Assembly (NCBI RefSeq): GCF_003970385.1
Contig: NZ_RXZH01000004.1
Location: 1-64,000, forward strand
From: Vibrio aquaticus
GTDB taxonomy: Bacteria; Pseudomonadota; Gammaproteobacteria; Enterobacterales; Vibrionaceae
DNA length: 64,000 nt
Direction: 5' to 3'
In this document: positions 55,321-64,000 of the stretch, piece after piece
Position numbering within the stretch: position 1 is the first letter of the stretch
Layout of the letters: each line of letters begins with the position of its first letter
Notes under the pieces: model-generated
The model's database searches: none
Told to the model about the DNA's origin: nothing
Seen by the model: the letters and a program-made list of their open reading frames with translations, nothing else
Program-made: the position numbers and the translations under genes

Positions 55321-56055
55321 TTACGGCCTATGCTCTAAACCATCGAGAGCGCTCTGCTCCATGGCAGTGACAATGTCATTAATCTGCTCATCACTATAAT
55401 CGTGTTCCAGCAGCGCTCTCGCTTGTGGGTATTGCCCAAGCTTAACCAAAGCGATGGTCAAATTGGCTTTAGCTTTCGCATCTTCTGGGTTGTTGTTGTA
55501 TACCGAGATCAGCAAGTCATAACTTTCTTGATAGCGCTGTTGCAAAATGTAGAGTGCCGCTAAGTTGTTCTTCACCACGTCTTCTTGATAGAAGCGCTTT
55601 CGTGACTCAATAAAGTGAGACTCGGCTAATTCAAACTCACCTTCAACGCTAGATAAAATGCCGGCAAGGTTATGCGCTTCACCGCTTTGGCTGTTAAGCT
55701 CTAGGGACTTCGATATATGCAATGAAGAGAGATCCAATTTATTGAACTGAAAGTAGGCTTTGGCTAGAAGTAATTCAGATTCAAAATCCAACTCGGAACT
55801 TGGTAATTGTTTTAAAACAAAAATGGCCGCTTCTGCGTCATCCGCATCTAGGTAAGCGCCTGCCAATTTACGGCGCGTCTCTGCGTTCTCTTTTTGCTTA
55901 AGTTCGTTTTTGTAAAACTCAATCAACTTACCTTGGTTATTGGTTTCGACAAAAATCTGCTCTTTGTTTTCATTGATGAGCTTATCTCGGTCATATTGAG
56001 AAGAGGCGCAGCCAGAAAGTAGCAAAACCAAGACGATCAGTTTGTTATATCCCAT
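55321..56055 (-). CDS. tadD: Tad lipoprotein TadD with TPR repeats
   Basis: 244 residues. Lipobox LLSGC (about 12-16) and several tetratricopeptide repeats (about 60-220: AGAYLDADDAEAAIFVLKQLP, NLAALYILQQRYQESYDLLISVY). TadD-type lipoproteins assist secretin assembly. It overlaps tadC by 11 bp. Confidence 0.9.
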   Translation of the reverse strand: MGYNKLIVLVLLLSGCASSQYDRDKLINENKEQIFVETNNQGKLIEFYKNELKQKENAETRRKLAGAYLDADDAEAAIFVLKQLPSSELDFESELLLAKAYFQFNKLDLSSLHISKSLELNSQSGEAHNLAGILSSVEGEFELAESHFIESRKRFYQEDVVKNNLAALYILQQRYQESYDLLISVYNNNPEDAKAKANLTIALVKLGQYPQARALLEHDYSDEQINDIVTAMEQSALDGLEHRP

Positions 56056-56941
56056 CCATTAACCTCATCATTGCTGGAGCCAAAATAATGATCACGATCG
56101 GCATCATGATAAATAGGATCAGTGGCATCGACATTTTTGCTGCCAATTTTCCTATCTTTTCTTCTGATGTAAGCATGTTCACGTCACGGATATCGGCCGC
56201 GAGTGTCGTCAATACCGAATAAATGGATGAGCCGTACTGCAAGCTCTGTTTGAGTGTCATAACAAAACTGCGTATTTCTGGGGTCGGTAGTTTTTGATAC
56301 AGCTCGTCAAGCGCTTGCTCTAACCCGACAATTTTTGCTCTGTCATTAACCCGCGCGAGTAATTTAGCGAGCTCTTTGTCGAAGGCTTTGAGTTCAATCG
56401 CAAGGTATTTCATTGCTGCCTCAAGCGTCATACCGGTTTGGACACAAATCGCCATAAGGTCGAGTAGATAAGGCAGTTGGCTCGCGATTCTTTGCTGACG
56501 TGATTTCTTCCTAGCGGCTAGAATAGAATCAGGGGCAATGATGCAGCTAACGAACCAGATAGCCATAAAGGAAATCATCTTACCGGAATCAATTAGGCCG
56601 AACTGGCTCATCAAATAGAGCGCGCCAATACCGACTAATGAAATACCATATTTTATGTGCATATAGTATTTAGCAACGTTCGCGTTCTCTATCCCGGCGT
56701 CTTCAAGCTTGTTCTTAATCTCATCGTGTTGTGAGGTAAATGGCGAGGTCAGCTTTTCTAATGCGGCCTCAAGGCTATCGACTTCCTTTTCAACCACATG
56801 TTCATTCTCGTCATCAAGTAACTGATAGATTTTGAACTGCCTTTTCCGTTTTGCCGAACGCCAAAGCTGATAGGCGATGATGGAGACGCCCCCAGTAATC
56901 ATTGAAAGTGTAATAAAGATGCTAAGAAATACTGTATTCAC
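56045..56941 (-). CDS. tadC: Tad inner-membrane platform protein TadC
   Basis: 298 residues with T2SSF/GspF-like domain and three or four membrane segments. LPYLLDLMAICVQTGMTLEAAMKYLA and MTLKQSLQYGSSIYSVLTTLA are the conserved region. The start is taken as GTG 56941, which forms a GTGA overlap with the tadB stop and has GAGGGG before it, rather than an ATG at 56968. Confidence 0.9.
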   Translation of the reverse strand: MNTVFLSIFITLSMITGGVSIIAYQLWRSAKRKRQFKIYQLLDDENEHVVEKEVDSLEAALEKLTSPFTSQHDEIKNKLEDAGIENANVAKYYMHIKYGISLVGIGALYLMSQFGLIDSGKMISFMAIWFVSCIIAPDSILAARKKSRQQRIASQLPYLLDLMAICVQTGMTLEAAMKYLAIELKAFDKELAKLLARVNDRAKIVGLEQALDELYQKLPTPEIRSFVMTLKQSLQYGSSIYSVLTTLAADIRDVNMLTSEEKIGKLAAKMSMPLILFIMMPIVIIILAPAMMRLMDGI

Positions 56942-57864
56942 TTTTGCGCCCCTCTCATCAACATCCAAATCATAGACAGGCCAGCCACCTCACTACCGAT
57001 CACGTAGTAAAGAATCGGCTTTCCTGCTGGATCAAAGATTAAAAACTCAAAGTTTTCTGGACTGATGTACTGAAGCATAAAGAGCACAGTAAAAGGCAGA
57101 GCTGCAACAATCTTGGCTGACATACGTGCTTCCGCGGTTAACGCGTATTTCTTTTTCTCAATAGCTCGCGCGTCAAACATCAAACGGTTTAGCCGCGCGA
57201 TCACGTCTTTTAGCTGACCACCTCGCTGCATGTTGGCACGCAAGGTAATCACAAAGAAATAGAAAGAAGGATAAGGGAACCGTTCGCATGATTTTCGAAA
57301 TACATTGTCTGGGGATTCACCAAGCTGCAGTCTCTCTCCCATTCGCTTGAACTCCTGCCCGACGTCACCTTGTAGTGTCTTACCGACATAAATGATCGCG
57401 TGCATGATACTTTCGCCTGAGCTAACAGCACTCGCTAACATATTTAAGGCATCGGGAAAGGCACTTTCAAATGCTTCTCGCTGACGTTTTTGCAACCACA
57501 AGTAGCCAATCACCCAACTTAAAAGCAGCGCAATCGAACCAACAACCAGAATATCTGTCTTCAAATATTTTTGGTTAAACGCTGCGGTTGCAGATAACAC
57601 AAGGAAACTAAATACCGCGACTTTCGCTTCGGCAAACTTCCCGAGCTGGCGCTTAACATTCGCTATATGAGCTTTAAGTTGGTCCAGTATGGTTTTGTCA
57701 GAGAGTGCTTTCAGGTCAACCGCTTGTTGAGCTTCATCAATGGATGAGATCTTTAGCGATTGATTGGCTTCCTCAAGATAGTAGGTACGCTTGGCTTTCT
57801 TTTCTGGCCAAAATGCCGCTAATACAGCCACTCCCCCAAGGATCAACGCAAGCCAATAGATCAT
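56938..57864 (-). CDS. tadB: Tad inner-membrane platform protein TadB
   Basis: 308 residues. Paired with TadC as the GspF-like platform. FPDALNMLASAVSSGESIMHAIIYVG and VITLRANMQRGGQLKDVIARLNRLM are the family core. Starts within the end of tadA (4-bp overlap). Confidence 0.92.
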   Translation of the reverse strand: MIYWLALILGGVAVLAAFWPEKKAKRTYYLEEANQSLKISSIDEAQQAVDLKALSDKTILDQLKAHIANVKRQLGKFAEAKVAVFSFLVLSATAAFNQKYLKTDILVVGSIALLLSWVIGYLWLQKRQREAFESAFPDALNMLASAVSSGESIMHAIIYVGKTLQGDVGQEFKRMGERLQLGESPDNVFRKSCERFPYPSFYFFVITLRANMQRGGQLKDVIARLNRLMFDARAIEKKKYALTAEARMSAKIVAALPFTVLFMLQYISPENFEFLIFDPAGKPILYYVIGSEVAGLSMIWMLMRGAQK

Positions 57865-59144
57865 GCGACTTCCTCGACATTGAATGCTTGCGACAACTGC
57901 TGCTCTAAGCCGAAGAATTTCGCTTTTTCGACCAATACTGAACGCTGCATTAGGCCTGCTGTTACAAAGCGCCCCTGTATCTTGCCATGCTCTAAACTGG
58001 CTGAAATTGGTTGGTAGCGGAACATTTCCTCTAGAACGACATTCGATCCTTCGATCCCCACCACTTCAGTAATGCTCATTACTTTGCGACTACCATCATG
58101 CAGTCGGCTGATTTGTACAACCAAATCAACGGCGCTAACAATAGTGCGGCGAATCGCCTCAAGGGGTAAGTTATTGGTTGCCATCATCACCATCGATTCA
58201 ACCCTTGAAATCGCATCTCTGGGCGTGTTGGCGTGCAGTGTTGACATTGAACCATCGTGACCGGTATTCATCGCTTGCAGCATTTCAAATGCCTCTGCGC
58301 CACGACACTCACCGACAATGATCCTGTCTGGTCTCATACGCAGTGAATTGATAACCAAGTCTCTCTGAGCAATCGCACCTGATCCTTCCGTTCCCGCAGT
58401 TCTCGTTTCTAGACGGACGACGTGAGGCTGAAGCAGTTTCAATTCCGCCGCATCTTCGATGGTAACAATGCGCTCTTTCTCCGAAACAAACTGAGACAGG
58501 GCGTTAAGCATGGTGGTTTTACCCGAACCCGTGCCGCCAGAGATTAGGATATTCAGTCGACAACGTGCTGCTATCATTAGCACCTTTGCCATCTCAGGGC
58601 TCATGGCACCAAAATCGACCAATTGCCCTAAATCGATACTCTGCTTTTTAAACTTACGAATCGATATAGAGGTTCCATCGATTGCAATCGGAGGAATGAC
58701 GATATTGACGCGGCTTCCGTCAGGCAATCGAGCATCACAGGTCGGTGAAGACTCATCAACTCGGCGCCCTACTCGGTTAGCAATGCGTTTCGCAATTTGC
58801 AGCAACTGATCTTCATCAATGAAGGAAACATTCACTTTATCAACAATGCCATTTCTTTCGACAAAGACGTTGTTACAGCCGTTGATCATGATGTCACTGA
58901 CCGATTCATCTTCCATCAAGGATTGAAGTGGGCCTAATCCGTGTAATTCATCCACTAAGCTCTTCACATACTCTCGGCGAATCACCGTCGCTACCGAAAA
59001 ACCCAGTTTGTCGATCAGCATATCGACAGCATTAGAAAGCTGTTGAGTTAACATGTCCTTGGTTAGGCTTTGAACAGCCTCAGCATCTAACGCTTCAAAG
59101 ATCTGTTTACGGATCTGGACATAAGCCGACTTTGCCGTATCCAT
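57861..59144 (-). CDS. tadA: Tad secretion ATPase TadA
   Basis: 427-residue hexameric ATPase that drives Flp pilus assembly (CpaF type). Walker [20 protein letters not shown] (about 200), the Asp box/Walker [32 protein letters not shown], and the His box STLHANTP are intact. GAGGTAAC precedes ATG 59144. Confidence 0.96.
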   Translation of the reverse strand: MDTAKSAYVQIRKQIFEALDAEAVQSLTKDMLTQQLSNAVDMLIDKLGFSVATVIRREYVKSLVDELHGLGPLQSLMEDESVSDIMINGCNNVFVERNGIVDKVNVSFIDEDQLLQIAKRIANRVGRRVDESSPTCDARLPDGSRVNIVIPPIAIDGTSISIRKFKKQSIDLGQLVDFGAMSPEMAKVLMIAARCRLNILISGGTGSGKTTMLNALSQFVSEKERIVTIEDAAELKLLQPHVVRLETRTAGTEGSGAIAQRDLVINSLRMRPDRIIVGECRGAEAFEMLQAMNTGHDGSMSTLHANTPRDAISRVESMVMMATNNLPLEAIRRTIVSAVDLVVQISRLHDGSRKVMSITEVVGIEGSNVVLEEMFRYQPISASLEHGKIQGRFVTAGLMQRSVLVEKAKFFGLEQQLSQAFNVEEVA

Positions 59145-60379
59145 CAGTTACCTCGCTTTAGCAATCGATGAATCCAAGACACTTTATCGCTGTTTTCCGG
59201 TTGCCCAAGCAACGCAGAAGTTAAGCAATGTAAGCTTTGACTCACTGGGTAGTCGTGCTGATAGATGTGCTTATCATCAAGAATAAGCTTGTTCAGTCTT
59301 GGTTCGTTAGGGAAAACGATATCAACGTCGCGGCCTAAGAATTGTTTGACTTCACTTTCGCTCACAGAGGCCGCTTTTTCAGACACTGTGTAATTTAGAA
59401 CCACTAGGTAACGCGCATCAGAATTGGCAATTTCAAGCGCGCGTAGCGTTCTTTTTGCTTCTCTAACGCTTGACACTGTTGGCTCTACCAACAACACAAC
59501 AACATCATAGGCATTGGCGATGTAATCGAGGTCTTGTTTTGAGTTATTGGCTCTTGAGAGGTCTTCTAGAATGAAATTGTATTGACCTGCCAACTGATCA
59601 GCCAAGGTACGGATATAGTCTTTCAGCTCTAACTCATTAAGCTCGTTCGATTCTAGCGAAATGAAAGCGAGCATATCATTCACCTTCTTCACTAAGCCCG
59701 ATGCATACGTCGCATCAATGCTAGAGGCAAGCGAAGCGCGTGATATGTGTTTTTTCTCAAACTGTTTAATGCCGAGGAAAATATCTAGGTTGCCGCCACG
59801 AAAATCATGATCGATGATTAGGCTTGAAGATTTTTGTAAGTTAGAGAGCTCAAACGCAATTTCAGCCGTCAACATCGTCGCGCCGACTCCGCCTTTGGTG
59901 CCCCAAATGCCGACACGTTTTGCGGTTCTATCTTTGCCTAAACCGGAATTACGCTGTCGGTTACTGTTCACATTGCGCACAAAATCGATCAGCTCTTGCT
60001 TAGTGATAGGCCAAAAGACGTAATAGAAACCCATTTCTTTGAGATTTCGGATCGTCGAGATCGCATCTTCACTACCAATCACAATCACCGATGCGCTATT
60101 CGGCAATAGATGACTGATTCGCTCCATATCTTTCGTGACATTTTGGCTCAAGTTCAATTCAACAATAACGATCTCTACCCGAGATTCTCGAACGTGTTGT
60201 TGAATAGCAGCATCCCGGTTAGAAAGCATGGATGGCGCATTGATATTTTCGAAACGAAACGCTTCATCAACCAAATCCACACATTCTTGTGTCTGGTGAA
60301 ACAGTACAGATGTAATGGTTTCCTTTTGTACTGTTTCTTCAAGGGACTTTGATTGAAGTTTACCGACTAAATCAAACAT
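59144..60379 (-). CDS. tadZ: Tad localisation ATPase-like protein TadZ
   Basis: 411 residues. An N-terminal receiver-like domain (about 20-135) and a MinD/ParA-like ATPase (about 150-390) with a deviant Walker A GIWGTKGGVGATMLTAEIA. TadZ/CpaE places the machine at the pole. It overlaps the first base of tadA. Confidence 0.9.
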   Translation of the reverse strand: MFDLVGKLQSKSLEETVQKETITSVLFHQTQECVDLVDEAFRFENINAPSMLSNRDAAIQQHVRESRVEIVIVELNLSQNVTKDMERISHLLPNSASVIVIGSEDAISTIRNLKEMGFYYVFWPITKQELIDFVRNVNSNRQRNSGLGKDRTAKRVGIWGTKGGVGATMLTAEIAFELSNLQKSSSLIIDHDFRGGNLDIFLGIKQFEKKHISRASLASSIDATYASGLVKKVNDMLAFISLESNELNELELKDYIRTLADQLAGQYNFILEDLSRANNSKQDLDYIANAYDVVVLLVEPTVSSVREAKRTLRALEIANSDARYLVVLNYTVSEKAASVSESEVKQFLGRDVDIVFPNEPRLNKLILDDKHIYQHDYPVSQSLHCLTSALLGQPENSDKVSWIHRLLKRGN

Positions 60380-60388
60380 AAATACTCT

Positions 60389-60934
60389 CTACTCCGTCGC
60401 TATCTGCACAGTTCCACCCACCGACTCACTTGCTGCCGGTGCTGCAATCATATTTTCAGGGTTAACCATCGAGTGCCAACGAGCATTCTCTGCGTAGCAA
60501 CCACCGTGTTTCTTACCGAAACTGCCAATTACAACGGGTGTACAAGACTGGGTCACGACTTGAGCCTCATTAAACTGAACGCGAATATCTTGTGAGTAGG
60601 GTAATGTTTCCTGCGTCACCGTAACATTGTTTCCGTCGACACCTTGTTGAATCAAGGCTTGCTCAATAGCATCAGCCAGCTTCTTGCCTGCAGAAGTCGC
60701 CCAGCTGATAGACACACCCTTATTAGCAACCAGTGGCCAATTGTTAGACATGATCTTTTCAATTTCTTGCTGTGCTTGATTTGTTCCTTTCGAATCCAAT
60801 GAAACGGCCCAGGTATAGGTCATAGGAACAACCTGAACTGAGCTTCCTTCACGCAAAGTTATCACTTCTGCACACGCACTTAATCCCATCGCAGCAACTG
60901 CGATCAGTAGGCTTTTTTTGAGTGGTTTGTTCAT
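60389..60934 (-). CDS. rcpB: RcpB-like Tad lipoprotein
   Basis: 181 residues. Lipobox GLSAC (about 17-21). Contains SNNWPLVANKGVSISWATSAGKKLADAIEQALIQQGV and a Cys pair (QSCTPVV, GGCYAE). The position between rcpA and tadZ matches RcpB/CpaD, an outer-membrane partner of the secretin. Overlaps rcpA by 4 bp (ATGA). Confidence 0.78.
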   Translation of the reverse strand: MNKPLKKSLLIAVAAMGLSACAEVITLREGSSVQVVPMTYTWAVSLDSKGTNQAQQEIEKIMSNNWPLVANKGVSISWATSAGKKLADAIEQALIQQGVDGNNVTVTQETLPYSQDIRVQFNEAQVVTQSCTPVVIGSFGKKHGGCYAENARWHSMVNPENMIAAPAASESVGGTVQIATE

Positions 60935-62256
60935 AGTTTAAAGCCTCCGACTGAGTAAATTTCGCGTGCCCATTTGTCACCTGGGGTAACGTCACGAGCT
61001 GGTTCGATATTCAAGAATCGCTCTAAGCTGGTCGTTTTTTGCATGGTAGGAAGCTGAATCAACTGCGGCTCTACTGGCTGAACCAAGTTCACCGTTGCCA
61101 CAATGATCAGCTCGGTTTGCGTGCGCTCTGTACCTGTTGAACGGAACAATGCGCCAAGAATAGGGATTTCGCCGATAAAAGGGATCTGGCTAATAGACTC
61201 TTTATCTTCGGTGCTTAATAGGCCACCTAAAACAAAGCTTTTGCCATCCGCTAACTGCACAGTAGTGCGAGCTCGACGAGTTTTCAAAGCAGGAAGATCA
61301 TACGATTCATTGCTGTACTGAGTATCAAGAGAGCTGACTTCAGGGATCAACGAAAGCTTGATATTGTCATCATCAAGCACTTTTGCCATCAAATCGAGGC
61401 GAATACCAAACTCTTTGTAATCAACGTTAGTCGTGCCATCAACAACGGTAACGACTGGAAGTTCACCACCAACAAGGAAGCTGGCCGTTTCACCGGACAT
61501 CACAGAGAGGTTTGGCTGAGCCAAAATTTGACCAACGGTATCACTGCCGATTGCAGTAATCACAGAAACGATATCAGAAGCACTGAAAGAGGTAAGTTTG
61601 TCAACGAATACGCCAGCGCCAGCTCCCTCGCTACCATACTGCACGCCAAACTCTTCTAAAAATGAGTGCGATACTTCTGCAATCGAAAGCTTAACGTTAA
61701 CCTGCTTTTGCGTAACGACCTGAATGTTATTCACAACGCCTTTGTAATGAAGTCTCTTCATAAACTCCATTTCGTAGTCGGTGTCATCTAAGTCCCATTC
61801 GATCGCAAATTCCGTTCTCTCACGTTCTAACAGTTCACCCACCATTTGGTTGATGTTGTCTTTAATCTGTTCATTCGGCACGGTACCTGTCAGTACAACG
61901 TTATCGGCAATGTGAGTCAGCTTAACTTCCGCTTTTGGATGTAAGAGAGCGACTTTTTGCTCGAGCTCCGCCAATGAAAAATTAACGTTAACCTGATGTT
62001 GAACAAGCGTTTTTCCATTTGAACCAAACACCGCAAAACCGGTGTTACCCATCACTTTGGCAAACAGTGCGACTTTGCGTTTATCGATCACTTGGTAGTC
62101 AGCAATGGTCGGGTTAGACACAAACACAGATTCAATATCTTCACTGACGCTAATCACTTTCATCTCACCTTCCGAAAGGTAAGTGGTTTTGGCGAACACG
62201 TGGCTTGAAAAGCACACCATTAACGCGCATAGAGAGCTAAATATCTTTTTCATCAC
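60931..62256 (-). CDS. rcpA: Tad secretin RcpA (CpaC)
   Basis: 441 residues. Signal peptide about 1-22, an N-terminal pilus-secretin N-domain (about 25-95), BON-like region, and the secretin C-domain (about 240-405) with VDYKEFGIRLDLMAKVLDDDNIKLSLIPEVSSLD and LADGKSFVLGGLL. Forms the outer-membrane channel of the Flp pilus. Confidence 0.93.
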   Translation of the reverse strand: MMKKIFSSLCALMVCFSSHVFAKTTYLSEGEMKVISVSEDIESVFVSNPTIADYQVIDKRKVALFAKVMGNTGFAVFGSNGKTLVQHQVNVNFSLAELEQKVALLHPKAEVKLTHIADNVVLTGTVPNEQIKDNINQMVGELLERERTEFAIEWDLDDTDYEMEFMKRLHYKGVVNNIQVVTQKQVNVKLSIAEVSHSFLEEFGVQYGSEGAGAGVFVDKLTSFSASDIVSVITAIGSDTVGQILAQPNLSVMSGETASFLVGGELPVVTVVDGTTNVDYKEFGIRLDLMAKVLDDDNIKLSLIPEVSSLDTQYSNESYDLPALKTRRARTTVQLADGKSFVLGGLLSTEDKESISQIPFIGEIPILGALFRSTGTERTQTELIIVATVNLVQPVEPQLIQLPTMQKTTSLERFLNIEPARDVTPGDKWAREIYSVGGFKL

Positions 62257-62260
62257 TTTC

Positions 62261-63070
62261 TCAGTTAATCGTCACGGTGTCAGCGCGGAATTCAACCACT
62301 GACTTAAAGTTGGACAAAACATCGCCCGCGTCAGCGTGCAAATCTTCTTGTTGGTAATCGCCAATCGACTTATGCACTTCGAGTTCTGAAATGCGCTTGG
62401 CTACCGTGATGGTGGCAACTTGTTTACGCGTTAACTCCAGAATTAGACTGACTTCAGTGCTCGGGGCTGTATTGCGGCTGCCTTCAATCAAGCTTTTATT
62501 CACTTGCAGTACTTTTACGGCAGTCAAGATAGGAGTAACGAACATATTTCGTTTACGGCTTGCTTCGGCATCGGCCGATTCAAGGGAATATTCTGTAGGT
62601 AAAGAAAGCGAGAGGACATCAATCAAAGTGCCGTGATTAATGACGCCACCGACAATAGATTCAGGTTGAACAACAACCGCATATGGGACGCGATTTGGCG
62701 CAATCACAAAATCCACATAGCCGTCTTGTTGAGGGGTGATAATACGTTCACTGAAGGCCAAATCTCCGGCCTGCAAGTCTTGTCTGTACACTGAGCCCAG
62801 CTTAAGCTCAAACTGCATGTTCTTTTCTACGCCGAGCTTATTTGCTTCAGATTCAGGAAGCCGAGCTAGTTCAAAATGCTCACGCTCAAGTGATTGCCCT
62901 TTAGCAACCGCTTTTTTCAAACGCCAGATGGTGATCAATGACTCTTGTTCAGCGACAACTTTCGTCGATTGGGGCTGCTCTGACTGGCTTAAACTATTTG
63001 CAAGACCAAGCAAGCCAAATAGAATCGCCAAACCGGCAATGGCAAGCAATAGTATTTTTTTCATATACAA
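62261..63070 (-). CDS. rcpC: Tad assembly protein RcpC (CpaB)
   Basis: 269 residues. N-terminal membrane anchor (about 4-24), SAF/beta-clip domain (about 50-115: AVAKGQSLEREHFELARLPES) and the CpaB C-terminal domain. Periplasmic partner of the secretin. Confidence 0.88.
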   Translation of the reverse strand: MYMKKILLLAIAGLAILFGLLGLANSLSQSEQPQSTKVVAEQESLITIWRLKKAVAKGQSLEREHFELARLPESEANKLGVEKNMQFELKLGSVYRQDLQAGDLAFSERIITPQQDGYVDFVIAPNRVPYAVVVQPESIVGGVINHGTLIDVLSLSLPTEYSLESADAEASRKRNMFVTPILTAVKVLQVNKSLIEGSRNTAPSTEVSLILELTRKQVATITVAKRISELEVHKSIGDYQQEDLHADAGDVLSNFKSVVEFRADTVTIN

Positions 63071-63073
63071 TCC

Positions 63074-63505
63074 TTATAACGAGGCCGCGACACCTATGAA
63101 GCCACCCATCGCAATCGCAACACCGTAGGGAACACCAGGTTTTAACTTTTGAGTGAGTTTATTTATGATGAGGTACGCGAGACTTAAGATACCGCCCAAA
63201 ATACCAATAATGACAAGTATTGAAGCAATGTTTGATGGTTCAATAGCGATTAAATAAGCAGCCAACAACTTACTGTCGCCACCACCGAGTAATTTAAAAT
63301 TACTAAGCACTATTCCAAAGGTAAGTACAATCAGTGGAGCAGTAATGAAAGCGCTATTCCCATTGACGACACTGAGTGCGATGCAATTAATCGCGATAAC
63401 GCCACACACTCTATTACCAATCGTTCTACTCTTTATATCCGAATAACATACATACAAAGAGAGGGTGGCTAGTAACACTAGCCACCCTAATATGTCGAAG
63501 CTCAA
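63074..63505 (-). CDS. tadV: Tad prepilin peptidase TadV (CpaA)
   Basis: 143 residues, minimal A24 aspartic peptidase with four membrane segments. The two catalytic Asp are in YSDIKSRTIGN (about residue 22) and LLGGGDSKLL (about 76). Processes Flp and the pseudopilins. Lies 3 bp after flp. Confidence 0.92.
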   Translation of the reverse strand: MSFDILGWLVLLATLSLYVCYSDIKSRTIGNRVCGVIAINCIALSVVNGNSAFITAPLIVLTFGIVLSNFKLLGGGDSKLLAAYLIAIEPSNIASILVIIGILGGILSLAYLIINKLTQKLKPGVPYGVAIAMGGFIGVAASL

Positions 63506-63508
63506 GAC

Positions 63509-63697
63509 TTACGATAATGCGTCAGCAATATCAGTGAAGATACCTGTCAATGCTGTGCCGATTGATTCAACCTGAGTTGCAATAATAATCGAAATACCCG
63601 CAGCGATCAGACCGTATTCAATGGCAGTTACACCTTGCTCGTCATTTTTGTAGTTTGCTAGTGCAACTTGCGCTTTAACGAATAGCTTAGTGATCAT
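63509..63697 (-). CDS. flp: Flp pilin major subunit
   Basis: 62-residue prepilin. The cleavage site is EQG/VTAIEYGLIAAG (Glu +5, Tyr +6 of the mature protein), the Flp signature. Mature protein about 40 residues, mostly one hydrophobic helix. AAGGA precedes ATG 63697. First gene of the Tad operon; a sigma-70-like promoter lies at 63760-63788. Confidence 0.95.
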   Translation of the reverse strand: MITKLFVKAQVALANYKNDEQGVTAIEYGLIAAGISIIIATQVESIGTALTGIFTDIADALS

Positions 63698-63759
63698 TTT
63701 ATTTTTCCTTAAAATTAAATTTAATCAATATAGGGTTCTACCCTGAATTTCGGCGGCAA

Positions 63760-63788
63760 TTCTATGTAGATATATTGTTAAGTTCAAT
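63760..63788 (-). promoter_or_regulatory. Sigma-70 promoter of the flp-tad operon
   Basis: On the minus strand TTGAAC and TAGAAT are exactly 17 bp apart, giving a leader of roughly 55 nt. A small hairpin AGGGT-TCT-ACCCT lies in that leader (63733-63745). Confidence 0.65.
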
Positions 63789-64000
63789 GTTTGTGATTTT
63801 ATAAATAATCAAAGAAAAATAACTACAAAACAAACAATTTGATTAATAATAAAGCAAAGACTCTACCAGGCAACTCATTTACCAAGCAAATAAATAATAG
63901 AGATATCACTAAGGTGACAATTTATAAATTACAAACAAGCGACACTCTATTAAATCTGCGTAGGAAATGACCTACAAGATTCATTTTTCTCAAAAGTGAG
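63789..64000. other. AT-rich DNA upstream of the flp promoter
   Basis: About 210 bp, very AT-rich, no gene seen. Such DNA upstream of a Tad operon could bind nucleoid proteins (H-NS or IHF), which I infer from composition only. Confidence 0.3.

Overview
The window reads as chromosomal DNA of a Vibrio (Gammaproteobacteria). The core genes are Vibrionaceae-like throughout: pheST, a varA/uvrY-uvrC-pgsA-tRNA cluster, efpL, ihfA, yciA/yciI, a FadL porin, a hemerythrin-diguanylate cyclase like that of V. cholerae, and a complete Tad pilus locus. The species cannot be fixed from sequence reading alone. No phage, insertion sequence, rRNA or CRISPR array was seen.

Layout. 1-1047 is gene-poor and carries a fragment resembling Vibrio integron-cassette DNA. 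1048-9837 holds a small membrane protein, NAD salvage (nicotinamidase-like, pncB), a LysR regulator facing a MATE exporter, gltS and a DUF3360 permease. 10051-14112 holds a membrane hydrolase, a decayed duplicate gene, and a two-gene surface module (secreted beta-helix-like protein plus Ca-binding-repeat lipoprotein). 14635-18042 is pheT-pheS on the minus strand. 18298-22280 holds a GNAT enzyme, a structured GGA-rich intergenic region, a GAF-GGDEF cyclase overlapping an orphan binding protein, and a hemerythrin-GGDEF cyclase. 22465-27810 is a TetR-linked RND/MMPL export operon with repeated 13-bp palindromes. 28031-30650 is an aldose dehydrogenase and a HAMP-GGDEF cyclase. 31013-34829 is four tRNAs, pgsA, uvrC and varA. 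35203-44843 holds polB, an EIIC-EAL fusion, a nucleotidyltransferase-like protein, efpL, yciU, ihfA, small genes, yciA, yciI, an AspS-like pilotin and a repeat protein. 44929-52356 holds a FadL porin with a FadR-like site, DUF1289 proteins, a META lipoprotein and ynjBCDF. 52370-63697 is a minus-strand Tad/Flp pilus operon running from flp to tadG and an OmpA-domain protein.

Themes. Three diguanylate cyclases and one EAL protein have different input domains (GAF, hemerythrin, HAMP/periplasmic, PTS-EIIC-like). They lie in the same window as varA and a Tad adhesion pilus, suggesting a surface-lifestyle neighbourhood. The best candidates for undescribed biology are the TetR/RND palindrome regulon, the GAF-GGDEF plus orphan binding protein pair, the EIIC-EAL fusion, the beta-helix/lipoprotein pair and the GGA-hairpin region at 18830-18935. 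All functions are inferred from reading the sequence and translations; no database search was run.
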